A stretch of 64,000 bases of DNA from Bacteroidales bacterium KA00251 (lineage in GTDB: Bacteria; Bacteroidota; Bacteroidia; Bacteroidales; Porphyromonadaceae): positions 1-64,000 of the forward strand of contig KQ959279.1 in the NCBI GenBank assembly GCA_001552775.1. The letters are read 5' to 3'. Position numbers and translations under genes: made by a program. Below the pieces are notes generated by a model, which worked only from the letters and a program-made list of their open reading frames with translations, was not told the origin of the DNA and ran no database searches. Of this stretch, positions 28,750 through 38,918 are shown piece by piece (position 1 is the first letter of the stretch; each line of letters opens with the position of its first letter).

Positions 28750-28826
28750 GAGTTTTTCTCCCAAAAAGTACCTGAATTTTCAAATAAAACATCCAGTACT
28801 TTTATTCAAAACTACCAGATATTTCA
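28750..28826. repeat. Degenerate intergenic array with 11-bp half-units
   Basis: Seven 11-bp units alternate between types such as CCAAAAAGTAC, AATAAAACATC, TTCAAAACTAC and CTGAATTTTCA, CAGTACTTTTA, CAGATATTTCA. The 22-bp period matches the arrays at 2718 and 50024. It lies just upstream of the DUF177 operon promoter; the rest of the 301-bp gap holds only that promoter. Confidence 0.5.
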
Positions 28827-28859
28827 TTTCATTCTCTCGTAAGAATTGCTAGAGGTATG

Positions 28860-28890
28860 TTGGCTGTCTCAGCTTTTATTGCTACCTTTG
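28860..28890 (+). promoter_or_regulatory. Promoter of the DUF177-rpmF-fabH-era group
   Basis: TTG at 28860-28862, a 20-nt spacer and TACCTTTG at 28883-28890. Confidence 0.65.
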
Positions 28891-28974
28891 CACAGAATAC
28901 GAGAAGTATACCCTCTCTATGCACTTTTATAAAGTCTTGAAGAGAAGGTAGGGCTCTCTATTTTTGCATGAGCT

Positions 28975-29484
28975 ATGGCAACAAATGAGCGATATAAACT
29001 ACACCTCAAAGAGATTCCCCAAGGGGAATTTGAAGAGGTATATCGCCTTGACGACGACTTCTTTAGAGAAAGGAGTGGCTTTGAGCTATTGGGAGGCGAA
29101 GTATTCATCAAGCTTCATGGAGTACGGACCTGCGATGTGTACGAGGTTTTCTTCACTCTAGATGGAGAAGTGGACACTCTCTGTACACGATGCGAAAATC
29201 GCCTTCGCTATCCGCTTAAGGGGGAGTTTCATATGGTAATCAAACTTGGGGCAGAGAATAGCAGTGATGAAGATGAGGAAATCATCGTATCACGAGACAA
29301 TCCCACCCTCAGTATTGACGACCTACTCTATAGTTTCGTAGTGCTCTCCATGCCCCTACGAAGGGTGCATCCTGCAGGAGAGTGCGATCAAGAGGTTGAA
29401 AAATACCTTAATCAACAAGAGGAAACCATCCCACACAACCCCTTTGAAGCTCTTCTCCATAGTACAAACTTTGATACAGAGTAA
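28975..29484 (+). CDS. DUF177 (YceD-like) protein, 23S rRNA accumulation factor family
   Basis: 169 residues. Position directly before rpmF is the hallmark of this family. Sequence support includes YEVFFTLDGEVDTLCTRCENRL (residues about 60-80), the core with a CxxC pair, and a conserved acidic C-terminal part with NPFEALL near the end. E. coli and plant homologues act in 23S rRNA accumulation and ribosome assembly. It is probably co-transcribed with rpmF 106 bp downstream. Confidence 0.85.
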   Translation: MATNERYKLHLKEIPQGEFEEVYRLDDDFFRERSGFELLGGEVFIKLHGVRTCDVYEVFFTLDGEVDTLCTRCENRLRYPLKGEFHMVIKLGAENSSDEDEEIIVSRDNPTLSIDDLLYSFVVLSMPLRRVHPAGECDQEVEKYLNQQEETIPHNPFEALLHSTNFDTE

Positions 29485-29590
29485 CTCCACAAGATCACTC
29501 CACATCAAAGAGATCCTCTAGAAAGAAATAGGGCTGTAGTAGATTGCAAAACAAGAATAAGAATACAAAAGAAAAATAGAAATATTAGAT

Positions 29591-29770
29591 ATGGCACATC
29601 CTAAACGAAGACAATCAAAGTCGAGAACTCTAAGACGTCGTGGACACGATGGTGTGGCAATGCCTCAACTCGCACGTGATCCAGAAAGTGGAGCTTGGCA
29701 CATTGCTCACACAGTAAGCCCCGATAGTGGCTACTACCGTGGCAAAAAGGTCTTTGAAGTAGAAGAATAA
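29591..29770 (+). CDS. rpmF: 50S ribosomal protein bL32
   Basis: 59 residues, MAHPKRRQSKSRTLRRRGHD at the start followed by AHTVSPDSGYYRGKKVF. The basic N-terminus and the HxVSPDxGYYRGK ending are diagnostic of bL32. It contains no cysteine, so it is the zinc-free (C-minus) form. The neighbours DUF177 (upstream) and fabH (downstream) are the conserved context. Confidence 0.97.
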   Translation: MAHPKRRQSKSRTLRRRGHDGVAMPQLARDPESGAWHIAHTVSPDSGYYRGKKVFEVEE

Positions 29771-29862
29771 AAGCTTCTCTTCCTTAGGCAAAAGCGACCT
29801 TAGAAAGGTTGCCTTCGCCTCTTGAGTACTATTTCATTCCACACTATCCAAAGAGTCTCTCT

Positions 29863-30882
29863 ATGCCCGATGCTATGAATGCTGTGATTACAGCCGTAAG
29901 CAGCTATCTTCCTGAAGATAAGCTAACCAACGAAGACTTGGAAAAAATGGTTGATACCAGTGACGAGTGGATTATGACTCGCGTTGGTATCAAAGAACGT
30001 CGCATCCTAAATAAGCCCCACGAGGGAGCATCTTATCTAGCTACACAGGCAGTACTTCGCCTTCTTGAAAAGAGTGGCGTGGATCCGTTGACGATTGAAG
30101 GGATAATCTTAGCAACTAATACTGCAGACTATCACTTTCCCTCCACCTCGTCAATCGTAGCTTATAATACGGGATGTAAGAATGCGTTCACCTTCGACTT
30201 AGTTTCTGCGTGTCCATCTTGGCTCTATGCTCTAGAAACTGGTGCAAATTATATACGCACAGGACGCTACAAAAGATTGATTGTAGTGGCCACCGAAAAG
30301 ATGTCGGCGGCTGTGGACAAAGAGGATAGAAGTACCATTCCTCTTTTTGGTGATGGCTCGGGAGCCGCCCTTTTAGAGGCAAGCAAAGAAGAAGGTATAG
30401 GTGTACAAGATGCGCTTTTCCGCACGGATGGCGTAGGCAAAGAGCACCTTATTATGCTCTCAGGAGGGAGTGTAAGCCCAGCAACTGCAGAGACCGTAGC
30501 TCGTCACGAGCACTTTGTGCTACAAGATGGTCAGCATGTTTTTAAATATGCAATCCGCGGTATGGTTGATTGCTGTAAAAAGGTAATGCAACGAAACGGA
30601 CTCACCAATGAGGATATAAACTGGGTTGTACCTCACCAAGCCAATCGTCGCATTATCGACATGGTAGCCTCTCTACTGAATGTAAACGAGAAGAAGGTAA
30701 TGATTAACATTGAAAAGTATGGCAATACGAGTAGTGCCACAATACCTATCTGTCTCGCAGAGTGGGAGCCACAACTGAAAAAAGGCGACAAACTTATCCT
30801 CACATCGTTTGGAGCGGGCTATACCTATGGTTCCGTATACCTTGTTTGGGGATACGATGGAGCCGCTGCTCAAAATAAGTAA
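29863..30882 (+). CDS. fabH: 3-oxoacyl-[ACP] synthase III
   Basis: 339 residues from the ATG at 29863; the ATG at 29875 (335 residues) is equally possible because FabH normally begins just before [16 protein letters not shown] at 29809 would add an atypical 18-residue extension. It condenses acetyl- or branched acyl-CoA with malonyl-ACP to start fatty acid synthesis. The catalytic Cys is in [14 protein letters not shown], the His in [11 protein letters not shown] and the Asn in [10 protein letters not shown]. plsX, which separates rpmF and fabH in many other phyla, is absent here. Confidence 0.95.
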   Translation: MPDAMNAVITAVSSYLPEDKLTNEDLEKMVDTSDEWIMTRVGIKERRILNKPHEGASYLATQAVLRLLEKSGVDPLTIEGIILATNTADYHFPSTSSIVAYNTGCKNAFTFDLVSACPSWLYALETGANYIRTGRYKRLIVVATEKMSAAVDKEDRSTIPLFGDGSGAALLEASKEEGIGVQDALFRTDGVGKEHLIMLSGGSVSPATAETVARHEHFVLQDGQHVFKYAIRGMVDCCKKVMQRNGLTNEDINWVVPHQANRRIIDMVASLLNVNEKKVMINIEKYGNTSSATIPICLAEWEPQLKKGDKLILTSFGAGYTYGSVYLVWGYDGAAAQNK

Positions 30883-30930
30883 ATTGCGTATTTCATAGAG
30901 GCCTCTTTTTAAATATTCTCCTACCCCTTG

Positions 30931-31839
30931 ATGAGTAACGAACTTTCGCAACAAGCTTCATTTAAAAGTGGCTTTGTCAATATCGTGGGCAACCCCAACG
31001 TCGGCAAAAGCACACTGATGAATCGCTTAGTTGGGGAAAGGATGTCGATCATTACCCATAAAGCACAAACTACACGGCACCGCATTGTAGGGATTGTAAA
31101 TAGCCCCACAATGCAGGTCGTTTACTCTGATACACCTGGAGTGCTACAACCTGGCTATCACCTCCAGGAACGCATGCGTGCATTTTCAGAAAGTGCTCTT
31201 GGCGATGCCGATATTCTTCTGTACGTAACCGATGTGGTGGAGAAGGTTGACAAAAACCAAGACTTTCTTGAGCGAGTGAAAGCTCTTGAGGTACCTATTA
31301 TTGTCTTGATCAACAAAATTGACCTATCAGACGAAAAGCATCTCAACGAGTTGGTAATAGAATGGAATAAATTGCTTCCTCAAGCGGAGATTTTGCCAAT
31401 TTCGGTGACAAACAACTTTGGAGTAAAAGCTCTTGAGAAAAGAATTGCCGAACTCCTCCCAGAAGCTCCTCCCTATTACGAGCAAGACCAACTCACAGAT
31501 AGACCACTTCGTTTTTTTGTCAGCGAGATTATTCGTGAAAAAATCCTCCGTTACTACAAGCAAGAAATCCCTTATGCTTCGGAGGTAGTAGTGGAGCATT
31601 ACAAAGAATCCTCTACAGCAATAGAGATTAGCTGTCTTATACTTGTAGAGCGTCCAAGCCAACGAGCTATTATCCTCGGAAAAGAGGGAAGAGCGATCAA
31701 ACGATTTAGCACTTCTGCTCGAAGAGCACTCGAAGGCTACTTAGGCAAGCACGTGAGACTTGACCTTTTTGTAAAAGTAGATAACAACTGGAGGAACAAT
31801 AGCAAAGAACTTGACCGACTAGGCTACCTCACCGACTAG
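30931..31839 (+). CDS. era: GTPase Era
   Basis: 302 residues from the ATG at 30931; a TTG immediately before it would add one residue. It is an essential GTPase that binds 16S rRNA in 30S assembly. The GTPase domain has [21 protein letters not shown] and VLINKIDL; the C-terminal KH domain includes IILGKEGRAIKRFSTSARR. It is 48 bp after fabH, which is common in Bacteroidetes, and is followed by a second GTPase gene, der. Confidence 0.97.
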   Translation: MSNELSQQASFKSGFVNIVGNPNVGKSTLMNRLVGERMSIITHKAQTTRHRIVGIVNSPTMQVVYSDTPGVLQPGYHLQERMRAFSESALGDADILLYVTDVVEKVDKNQDFLERVKALEVPIIVLINKIDLSDEKHLNELVIEWNKLLPQAEILPISVTNNFGVKALEKRIAELLPEAPPYYEQDQLTDRPLRFFVSEIIREKILRYYKQEIPYASEVVVEHYKESSTAIEISCLILVERPSQRAIILGKEGRAIKRFSTSARRALEGYLGKHVRLDLFVKVDNNWRNNSKELDRLGYLTD

Positions 31840-31885
31840 TAAGTCTTTTGTGCTCTTGGTAGCTTCTATTCATAAATAGCTATTA

Positions 31886-31927
31886 CGCTCTTTGGGGTTT
31901 CGACAAGCTCTAATTGAGCGTTTTTTT
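31886..31927 (+). terminator. Terminator after era
   Basis: CGCTC at 31886 and GAGCG at 31916 close a stem-loop that ends in seven T (31921-31927). Inside it, GCTC and GAGC flank TAATT as a small secondary hairpin. Confidence 0.6.
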
Positions 31928-32096
31928 GTAGCTTTACAAAAGAGCAAACTCAAGACTTTAAGATAAAATGAGGAGCAACCTCTTTCCCATTAGTTAGGAA
32001 GTAAGTCTTACTTGTTGAAAGAACTTCATAAGCGACCTCGTAGAGAAGCGAGACCATTACAACATTCCAATAGACATCCATTGACAACACCATTAT

Positions 32097-33413
32097 ATGA
32101 GTAGACTAGTAGCCATCGTAGGACGCCCTAATGTAGGTAAAAGTACCCTTTTCAATCGTCTTGTAGGTAGTAGACATGCTATCGTAAACGATGAGGCAGG
32201 TACCACGCGAGACCGACAGTATGGTCGAACAGATTGGGCTGGGACTAATTTTTCCGTCATTGATACGGGAGGCTGGGTACAAAATAGCGATGATATATTT
32301 GAAAATGAAATTAATAGACAAGTACTTATTGCTCTAGAAGAGGCTGATGTAATACTCTTTGTTGTGGATGTAGCCATGGGGATACACGACCTAGACAAAG
32401 AGGTAGCAAAAACTCTCCGTATGACCAATCAAAAGAAGCCAGTGCTTGTCGTTGCTAACAAAGCAGACAACCATATGATTGGCTTCCAAAGTGCGGAATT
32501 TTATGAGCTAGGCTTAGGTGAGCCCTATCCTATTTCATCGATAAACGGAAGTGGTACTGGAGATTTACTAGACAAGGTCGTAGAACTTCTTCAAAACACA
32601 ACAGACATTGATGAAGAGGTAGAGTTGCCACGTTTTGCAGTTATTGGACGCCCCAATGCTGGAAAGTCTTCCTTAATCAACTCCTTTTTAGATGAGAATA
32701 GGCACATTGTCACTGATATTGCAGGAACAACTAGAGATGCCGTTTACACAGAATACAATAAGTTTGGACTTAATTTTTTCCTTGTTGATACTGCGGGTAT
32801 ACGCAAAAAAGGAAAAGTAAAGGAAGACCCTGAATACTACTCTGTAATTCGTGCAATACGTGCCATTGAGAACTGCGATGTAGCCATCGCGCTTATAGAT
32901 GCCACTCGCGGTATTGAAAGCCAGGATGTCAACATTCTTTCACTTGCCATCAAAAACGGTAAAGGACTCGTCGTGTGTGTGAATAAATGGGATTTAGTAG
33001 AAGACAAGTCTCTAAAGGCTATTGAACACTTTGAAGAGGCAATCCGCAACCGCCTTGCTCCATTTACCGATTTCCCAATCATCTTTATTTCAGCCCTCAC
33101 CAAACAGAGGATTTTCAAAGTCCTTGAAATAGCAAACGATATATACAAGAGAAGGCATCAGAGAATTGCTACTCATCAACTAAATAAAGTGCTCCTTCCT
33201 CTAATAGAAGAGACACCTCCTCCCTCTATCAAGGGAAAGTACATCAAGATAAAATTTGTGACACAACTCCCCACGGCAGTTCCCTCTTTTGCTTTTTATG
33301 CAAACCTCCCTCAATGGGTCCGCGAACCCTACAAACGCTTTTTGGAAAACAAAATTCGAGAAAATTGGGATTTTTCAGGAATCCCTATGAATGTCTTTCT
33401 TAGAGAGAAGTAA
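32097..33413 (+). CDS. der: Ribosome biogenesis GTPase Der (EngA)
   Basis: 438 residues. Two tandem GTPase domains are visible: [12 protein letters not shown] near residue 8 with DTGGW and NKAD, and [12 protein letters not shown] near 183 with DTAGI and NKWD. A C-terminal KH-like domain ends in [16 protein letters not shown]. It acts in 50S subunit maturation. It is 8 bp upstream of ispD. Confidence 0.97.
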   Translation: MSRLVAIVGRPNVGKSTLFNRLVGSRHAIVNDEAGTTRDRQYGRTDWAGTNFSVIDTGGWVQNSDDIFENEINRQVLIALEEADVILFVVDVAMGIHDLDKEVAKTLRMTNQKKPVLVVANKADNHMIGFQSAEFYELGLGEPYPISSINGSGTGDLLDKVVELLQNTTDIDEEVELPRFAVIGRPNAGKSSLINSFLDENRHIVTDIAGTTRDAVYTEYNKFGLNFFLVDTAGIRKKGKVKEDPEYYSVIRAIRAIENCDVAIALIDATRGIESQDVNILSLAIKNGKGLVVCVNKWDLVEDKSLKAIEHFEEAIRNRLAPFTDFPIIFISALTKQRIFKVLEIANDIYKRRHQRIATHQLNKVLLPLIEETPPPSIKGKYIKIKFVTQLPTAVPSFAFYANLPQWVREPYKRFLENKIRENWDFSGIPMNVFLREK

Positions 33414-33421
33414 TAAGGAGA

Positions 33422-34114
33422 ATGGATCGGAAATGCTATTTTGTGATTCCCGCAGGTGGATGTGGAAATCGCTTTGGATCAACTACTCCTAAGCAGTATA
33501 TTCCAATCCTAGGGAAACCCCTTATCCTATACACACTGGAGGCAATAATGCCTTTTGCTGACCATTGCATTCTCTCGCTATCGGATTCCTACCACTCATT
33601 TATTGGCGAACTTATTCGCAGTTATCCTTGGGCTAATAAGTGTCACTTAGTACCATCAGGAGAGAGCCGTTTTGAATCCGTAAAAAATGCACTCAGAGTG
33701 GTTCCAGACTATGCAATTGCAGCCATTCATGACGCAGTGCGACCCTTGATCTCTGCCAAAACACTTGTGCAACTTATTCGTGTAGCCACTCAATACCAAG
33801 CTGCTATTCCTTGCAAGCCTCTAAGCGACAGCATAAGGGAAGTTGTACAAAGTACAGATAAAGAGGTCCTATCTCATCCTGCAGACCGCAGTCGCGTTGT
33901 ATCCATCCAGACTCCCCAGATATTCCATAGCGAACGAATTAGAGAGGCTTATCAATTGCCTTATAGGAGTAGCTTCACCGATGATAGCTCGGTATACGAA
34001 GCCTGCTTTCACACATCGCCAAAACTTGTAGAAGACCCATACCCCAACATCAAGATTACTCACCCTGAAGATCAGATTTTTCTCGAAGCCTTTTTGCAAA
34101 AAAGGAATGAATGA
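33422..34114 (+). CDS. ispD: 2-C-methyl-D-erythritol 4-phosphate cytidylyltransferase
   Basis: 230 residues. It activates MEP with CTP in the non-mevalonate isoprenoid pathway. The nucleotide-binding loop is PAGGCGNRFGSTTPKQY, and AAIHDAVRPLIS, SRVVSIQTPQIF, TDDSSVYE and NIKITHPEDQ are the standard motifs. It lies between der and recG with short gaps (8 and 15 bp), suggesting one operon. Confidence 0.95.
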   Translation: MDRKCYFVIPAGGCGNRFGSTTPKQYIPILGKPLILYTLEAIMPFADHCILSLSDSYHSFIGELIRSYPWANKCHLVPSGESRFESVKNALRVVPDYAIAAIHDAVRPLISAKTLVQLIRVATQYQAAIPCKPLSDSIREVVQSTDKEVLSHPADRSRVVSIQTPQIFHSERIREAYQLPYRSSFTDDSSVYEACFHTSPKLVEDPYPNIKITHPEDQIFLEAFLQKRNE

Positions 34115-34129
34115 AAATGATTTTTTTCG

Positions 34130-36229
34130 ATGGCTATAGATTATCTCAATACTTCACTCATCCACCTTCCCTCTCTAGGAGAAAAGAAGGCTCAACTTCT
34201 TTCCTCTGAAGTTGACATTGAGACCTATAGAGATCTTCTTTACTACTTTCCCTTTCGCTATATTGATCGTACTCAAGTCTTCAAAGTACGAGACCTCACA
34301 CCCTATACAGATGAAATCCAATTAAAGGGTATAATTAGAGACTATCAACTTGAAGGCGTAGGAAAGAAAAGCCGTCTCCGTGCCATTTTTGAAGACGAGA
34401 CTGGATCTGTTGAGTTAATTTGGTTTGCTGGTGCAGTCTATATTCCTCGTTCGTACCCACCAGGAAAAGAGTATATTCTATTTGGGAAGCCCTCAATCTA
34501 CAATAATAGCTATAGCTTTACACATCCTGAGGTAACCCCACTAGCATTAGCTTCACAAGTGGTAGGTCATCTAATGGGAGTTTACCACACCACGGGAAAA
34601 ATGAAGCGTTCATTTCTAGACAGTCGCAATGTAAGGAAGTTGATTTTTTCTCTTCTTCCAATTGTAGACTCCTACGTAGAGGAGACTCTCCCAGAATCAA
34701 TGCTTATAGCACTTCACTTGATGCCTCTTGCACAAGCTTTAAAGATAGTACATGCCCCAAGTGATCTCTCCTTACTCAATCAAGCCGTCTATAGACTAAA
34801 ATTTGATGAACTCTTTTTTCTTCGTCTCTCTCTTGAAAAAACGAAATTGGAACGAAAGCAAAAATATCAAGGCTACCGATTTTCTGATGTAGGACTCCAT
34901 TTCAACACCCTTTATGAATCTCTTCCTTACGATCTTACAAAAGCACAAAAAAGAGTCCTTAAAGAAATTCGCACCGATACGCTCAAAGGCATTCAGATGA
35001 ATCGTCTCTTACAAGGAGATGTTGGTAGTGGCAAAACAGTCGTTGCCGCCTTTGCTATGATGCTAGCTTTAGATAATGGGCTACAAGCTTGTATTATGGC
35101 CCCAACTGAAATCCTAGCAAATCAACACTACTCCACACTTAAAGAGCTTTTTGAGCCACTAGAGCTACCCGTAGCACTCTGGACTGGAAGTACAAAGAAA
35201 AGCGAACGCGAGGAGATCAAAGAGGCCATCATGAAAGGGGAGCTGAATATATTGGTCGGCACTCACGCTCTTCTAGAAGAAGGCGTCACTTTCAAGGAAT
35301 TGGGTATCGCTATTATAGATGAACAACACCGATTTGGGGTTGCACAGCGTGCCAAGCTATGGAAGAAAAACGACACTATTCTTCCGCACATTCTTATCAT
35401 GAGTGCCACACCTATTCCTAGAACCCTTGCCATGACACTCTATGGAGATCTTGATATCTCCATTATTGACGAGCTACCTCCAGGTAGGAAGCCAATAAAG
35501 ACGGCTCTATTTACCAATGACCAACAAGAAAAAGTATACCGATTTATCTCTGAAAAAATAACTGAAGGAAGACAAGTCTATGTAGTATACCCAATGATTG
35601 AAGGCACAGAGGAGAGCGACTTTAAAAACCTTGAGACAGGCTACAAACAGTTTGCAAATCGTTTTGGATCAAACAACATTACTTATGTGCATGGTAAACT
35701 TAATGCCAAGGAAAAACAAGAAAAAATGGATCTCTTTATAGGGGGGAAAGTACCTATTTTACTTAGCACAACCGTAATAGAAGTGGGTGTAAATGTCCCC
35801 AATGCCACGGTAATGGTGATAGAAAATGCCAATCGTTTTGGACTGGCTCAACTTCATCAGCTAAGAGGTCGTGTAGGACGAGGTGCCGACCAAAGCTACT
35901 GCTTACTTATTGCACCCCAAGAAATATCCTACACTGCCAAGAAAAGGCTTCAAGTAATGACCCAAACCACAGATGGATTTGTGATCGCAGAAGAGGATAT
36001 GAAATTAAGAGGCGAAGGGGACCTTGAAGGTACAAGACAAAGTGGAGATCTCCCAGGGCTAAACTTAGCAAGCCCATCTAGAGACATGGCTATACTTCGC
36101 ACAGCCTCCTATTATGCAGAAGCGATCGTAGCTAAAGATCCCAACCTTGAAACTCCAGAAAATAGTTTGATCAAAAAAGAGATCAATCGCCTTTACCCTC
36201 CCGAGGCAAGTTGGGGAAAAATTAGCTAA
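34130..36229 (+). CDS. recG: ATP-dependent DNA helicase RecG
   Basis: 699 residues, full length. It remodels stalled forks and Holliday junctions. An N-terminal wedge/OB domain (about 1-230; LKGIIRDYQ, IWFAGAVYI) precedes the helicase core with Walker A LLQGDVGSGKTVVAA, motif II IIDEQHRFG, MSATPIPRTLAMT, and motif VI HQLRGRVGRG. The C-terminal TRQSGDLPGL region is also typical. It converges with the minus-strand capA-like gene; the 68-bp gap shows no strong terminator. Confidence 0.97.
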   Translation: MAIDYLNTSLIHLPSLGEKKAQLLSSEVDIETYRDLLYYFPFRYIDRTQVFKVRDLTPYTDEIQLKGIIRDYQLEGVGKKSRLRAIFEDETGSVELIWFAGAVYIPRSYPPGKEYILFGKPSIYNNSYSFTHPEVTPLALASQVVGHLMGVYHTTGKMKRSFLDSRNVRKLIFSLLPIVDSYVEETLPESMLIALHLMPLAQALKIVHAPSDLSLLNQAVYRLKFDELFFLRLSLEKTKLERKQKYQGYRFSDVGLHFNTLYESLPYDLTKAQKRVLKEIRTDTLKGIQMNRLLQGDVGSGKTVVAAFAMMLALDNGLQACIMAPTEILANQHYSTLKELFEPLELPVALWTGSTKKSEREEIKEAIMKGELNILVGTHALLEEGVTFKELGIAIIDEQHRFGVAQRAKLWKKNDTILPHILIMSATPIPRTLAMTLYGDLDISIIDELPPGRKPIKTALFTNDQQEKVYRFISEKITEGRQVYVVYPMIEGTEESDFKNLETGYKQFANRFGSNNITYVHGKLNAKEKQEKMDLFIGGKVPILLSTTVIEVGVNVPNATVMVIENANRFGLAQLHQLRGRVGRGADQSYCLLIAPQEISYTAKKRLQVMTQTTDGFVIAEEDMKLRGEGDLEGTRQSGDLPGLNLASPSRDMAILRTASYYAEAIVAKDPNLETPENSLIKKEINRLYPPEASWGKIS

Positions 36230-36297
36230 TTATATCCTCTTAACTAGTAAACCAACCTATTAAGAAGTAGAATAAAATAGGACAAAGAATTTATCTC

Positions 36298-37314
36298 CTA
36301 CTTAAGCAAGTCTTTTAGATAGCGGAAACTAGGTCTTATTTTCTTACGTATTGTAGCATAGTCTGGCGACTTAGCCATAGTAATATGGAGTGCTTGAGGG
36401 GCAAGTTGTTGAAAGGTATATATTCGTTCAACTCTATTGAGTTGAGGCAAATTGCCATCAAATTGAAAAAAAAGCTTCAAAGCCATTCCATACCAATGAT
36501 TGGGATTATAATTACCGTAGCAAAAATTTCCCAATGAATAGGCGACTATTCCTCCACGATACAGCTCTACAGGCTGAGGGCAATGAGGATGATTTCCAAT
36601 GATAGTGTGCCATCCACTTTCAATCATCTCCTTGGCAAATTGTACTTGCTTTTTCCTAGGAAATAACTCCATTTCGTAACCCCAATGAGGAAGAAAGATA
36701 TTGTAACATCCATCTTGCTGAGTTTGGGGAACTTTCTTTGATAAAGAAAAACGAGAAGTGGTAACAAGTGGCTGATTGCTCCAAGCTGAAGATGCTTTTA
36801 AAAGGAACTTACCACCCAAGACATAAGGTGTGTCATCGTGTCCCAACACTTCAAACCCTTCGTCCTGAAGTAAGTGCAAATGCTTTATGAATACCTCATG
36901 TCCGAAATCAGATGCATGATTATTGGCCACATTAAGAAGGATATTATGAGTATTTAGACTCCTGATCGTTTCAAATATAGCTTTTGAATGATTCAATGCC
37001 AAAGGTCGTTTTTCAGCAGTGACAACTCCTTCAAGATTCACAACCAATGTATCCGCCGTACCAAGAAAGTGCCTTAAATTTTCGCTGATATGCAGCCTTC
37101 TCTTACCAAAGGGCATAAAGTCTCCTATAAAAGCTATGCTATAAGAAGGCTTTTGGTCACTAAACACAAAAGTTTCTTCTTTCCAAAGAGATGGCATTTC
37201 ACAATAGGGAACTGATCGAGGAGAATTGACGCGGTACCTAAGAAAGTTCCACTTTTCTTTCAATGAATAGTTGGAACTCCACCAATGGAGTTTAGGTTCC
37301 TTTTCACTCTTCAT
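36298..37314 (-). CDS. CapA/PgsA-family protein (metallophosphoesterase fold)
   Basis: 338 residues. The landmarks of the CapA family are present in order: AFIGDFMPFG, VVNLEGVV, LNVANNHASDFG, LPHWGYEMEL, IIGNHPHCPQPVE and AYSLGNFCYG. In other bacteria such proteins take part in poly-gamma-glutamate or capsule synthesis, but many are uncharacterised hydrolases. No signal peptide is visible. It is last in a run of minus-strand genes from trpS and lies 168 bp after manA; this gap shows no promoter I can support. Confidence 0.85.
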   Translation of the reverse strand: MKSEKEPKLHWWSSNYSLKEKWNFLRYRVNSPRSVPYCEMPSLWKEETFVFSDQKPSYSIAFIGDFMPFGKRRLHISENLRHFLGTADTLVVNLEGVVTAEKRPLALNHSKAIFETIRSLNTHNILLNVANNHASDFGHEVFIKHLHLLQDEGFEVLGHDDTPYVLGGKFLLKASSAWSNQPLVTTSRFSLSKKVPQTQQDGCYNIFLPHWGYEMELFPRKKQVQFAKEMIESGWHTIIGNHPHCPQPVELYRGGIVAYSLGNFCYGNYNPNHWYGMALKLFFQFDGNLPQLNRVERIYTFQQLAPQALHITMAKSPDYATIRKKIRPSFRYLKDLLK

Positions 37315-37482
37315 ATTCTTGGCTGTTCTTCTTGATTGTGTCGGGAAAGATGTAGAAAGCGAAAAGTAACAAAAAGTAGCCTATTGGTTCAACAATACGA
37401 TCCTAGCCTAGTTGGTCCTCACCCCAATAAATGCTCTATAGGTTAGAAAAAGAGCATAACGAAGCAAGTACAATGTCTATTT

Positions 37483-38499
37483 TTATACCAAAGGTGTTGG
37501 AGAAGGAAGTGAGATGGCTAGCATATGCCCCTCACTGTTACTTGAGATCTTAAGAGGCATTCCTGAAGCGGGGAAAAGCACTGTTTTTCCTCGTCTGATG
37601 TTCATTTCAATTCCCTGATTGGTAGAGACTATAGACTCACCAGAAAGCCCCACTAGTACAGCAAAACTTTCTGAGAAAGGTGGTTCATAATCAAACTTCT
37701 GCTGACTTACCCAAACCATCTCTATCGTCGCAAATTCTTTTTCGAGTATCAGCGTAGCAGAGTTTGGAATGGCTCTATAGGGGACATTTCGTTTTGTACA
37801 GCGTTTTAGAATTGCTGTATCTACAGCTTCTGTAAGATGCAAGGGCCGTTTATTGCCACTTTCGGCATCAATTCGATCATAATCCCAAAGCCGATAAGTC
37901 ACGTCAATAGGCTGCTGTATCTCGAGGATAAGATTGCCTTTTCTTATAGCATGAATTGTACCAGCAGGATTGTCGTAAACCTCTCCAGCTTCCACGGGTA
38001 TTTTACGGAGAAGTTCAAAGAGATTTCCCTCTATTGCATAGTTAATAAGCTCATGAGGGGTTGTGTCTTGTGAGAGCCCATATATTACTTCAGCCTCTGG
38101 TGTGGCATCCATAATATACCAAATTTCATTTTTGGCATTTTTGGTATTGGAGAGTCGCTTAGCCTCCTCCCCCTCTTCCATTTTTCCTGGGTGCACCTGC
38201 ACCGAAAGATCCTCTGCAGCATCAATAAACTTGATGAGAAGAGGAAACTTTTTGCCATATTTCTCGCAGAGTGCTTCGCCCATTATCTCTTGGCCAAAGC
38301 GTTGCATCACTTGTGGCAGAGAGATTCCAGAGAGCTCCCCTCCTCTCACAATTGAAGGTATTTCCGCCATGGGCGACACCTCCCAGCTTTCACCTATAGT
38401 AAGGTTTTTAGCGGGAATCCCCTTAAGACCATAAAGTCTCTTTCCGCCCCATAAAGTATGTAGGAGACGGGGTTCAAATTCAAGAGGGGGTATTATCAT
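37483..38499 (-). CDS. manA: Class I mannose-6-phosphate isomerase
   Basis: 338 residues. It interconverts mannose-6-phosphate and fructose-6-phosphate and supplies precursors for surface polysaccharides. Metal-site motifs are SVQVHPGKMEEGEE, NEIWYIMDA and YDNPAGTIHAI. The C-terminal cupin half includes ATIEMVWVSQQ and TVLFPASGMP. The start is fixed by HTLWGGKRLYG near residue 15. A minus-strand neighbour, the PAS protein, ends 38 bp upstream. Confidence 0.92.
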   Translation of the reverse strand: MIIPPLEFEPRLLHTLWGGKRLYGLKGIPAKNLTIGESWEVSPMAEIPSIVRGGELSGISLPQVMQRFGQEIMGEALCEKYGKKFPLLIKFIDAAEDLSVQVHPGKMEEGEEAKRLSNTKNAKNEIWYIMDATPEAEVIYGLSQDTTPHELINYAIEGNLFELLRKIPVEAGEVYDNPAGTIHAIRKGNLILEIQQPIDVTYRLWDYDRIDAESGNKRPLHLTEAVDTAILKRCTKRNVPYRAIPNSATLILEKEFATIEMVWVSQQKFDYEPPFSESFAVLVGLSGESIVSTNQGIEMNIRRGKTVLFPASGMPLKISSNSEGHMLAISLPSPTPLV

Positions 38500-38537
38500 A
38501 TTCCATAAGGGCTAATCAATGGCGGAAATTTGAGAGT

Positions 38538-38879
38538 TTACTTGGGAGTACGCACTTTGTGGCTCATTTCAAAGGGAATAACCATTGAAAGTTCTATAAA
38601 GCCAGAGTAAACGCCATTTTCGTACCAAGGGATCTGATAGATCAGTTTCTTTTTCCCATTTTTCTCAATCGTATATACATGCTTAAGCTCTTTCTGCATC
38701 ATTTCTAATAGCATAGAGCGAGCAGGCTCAGGATGGCAATCTAGCACATTTTTTCCAATGATTGAATCCTCTCCAGGCTTAAGGTTAACCTGACAGGACT
38801 GCTTGTTCATTTCAATAATCCGACCTTCTTTGTCGCAAATTGTTATCGCGACGTCGGCTTCATCAAAATACTTAATCAT
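38538..38879 (-). CDS. Single-domain PAS protein
   Basis: 113 residues, essentially one PAS domain: ITICDKEGRIIEMNKQSC at the start, GKNVLDCHPEPARS in the middle and WYENGVYSGFIELSMVIPF at the end. No kinase, cyclase or DNA-binding domain is attached. Short PAS proteins of this type bind small ligands or cofactors such as heme or flavin; which one is unknown. It lies between the DUF3127 gene and manA. Confidence 0.8.
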   Translation of the reverse strand: MIKYFDEADVAITICDKEGRIIEMNKQSCQVNLKPGEDSIIGKNVLDCHPEPARSMLLEMMQKELKHVYTIEKNGKKKLIYQIPWYENGVYSGFIELSMVIPFEMSHKVRTPK

Positions 38880-38918
38880 ACAAGTGAAATTGGAATCTTT
38901 GTTGCGAAGTAAAAGAGA

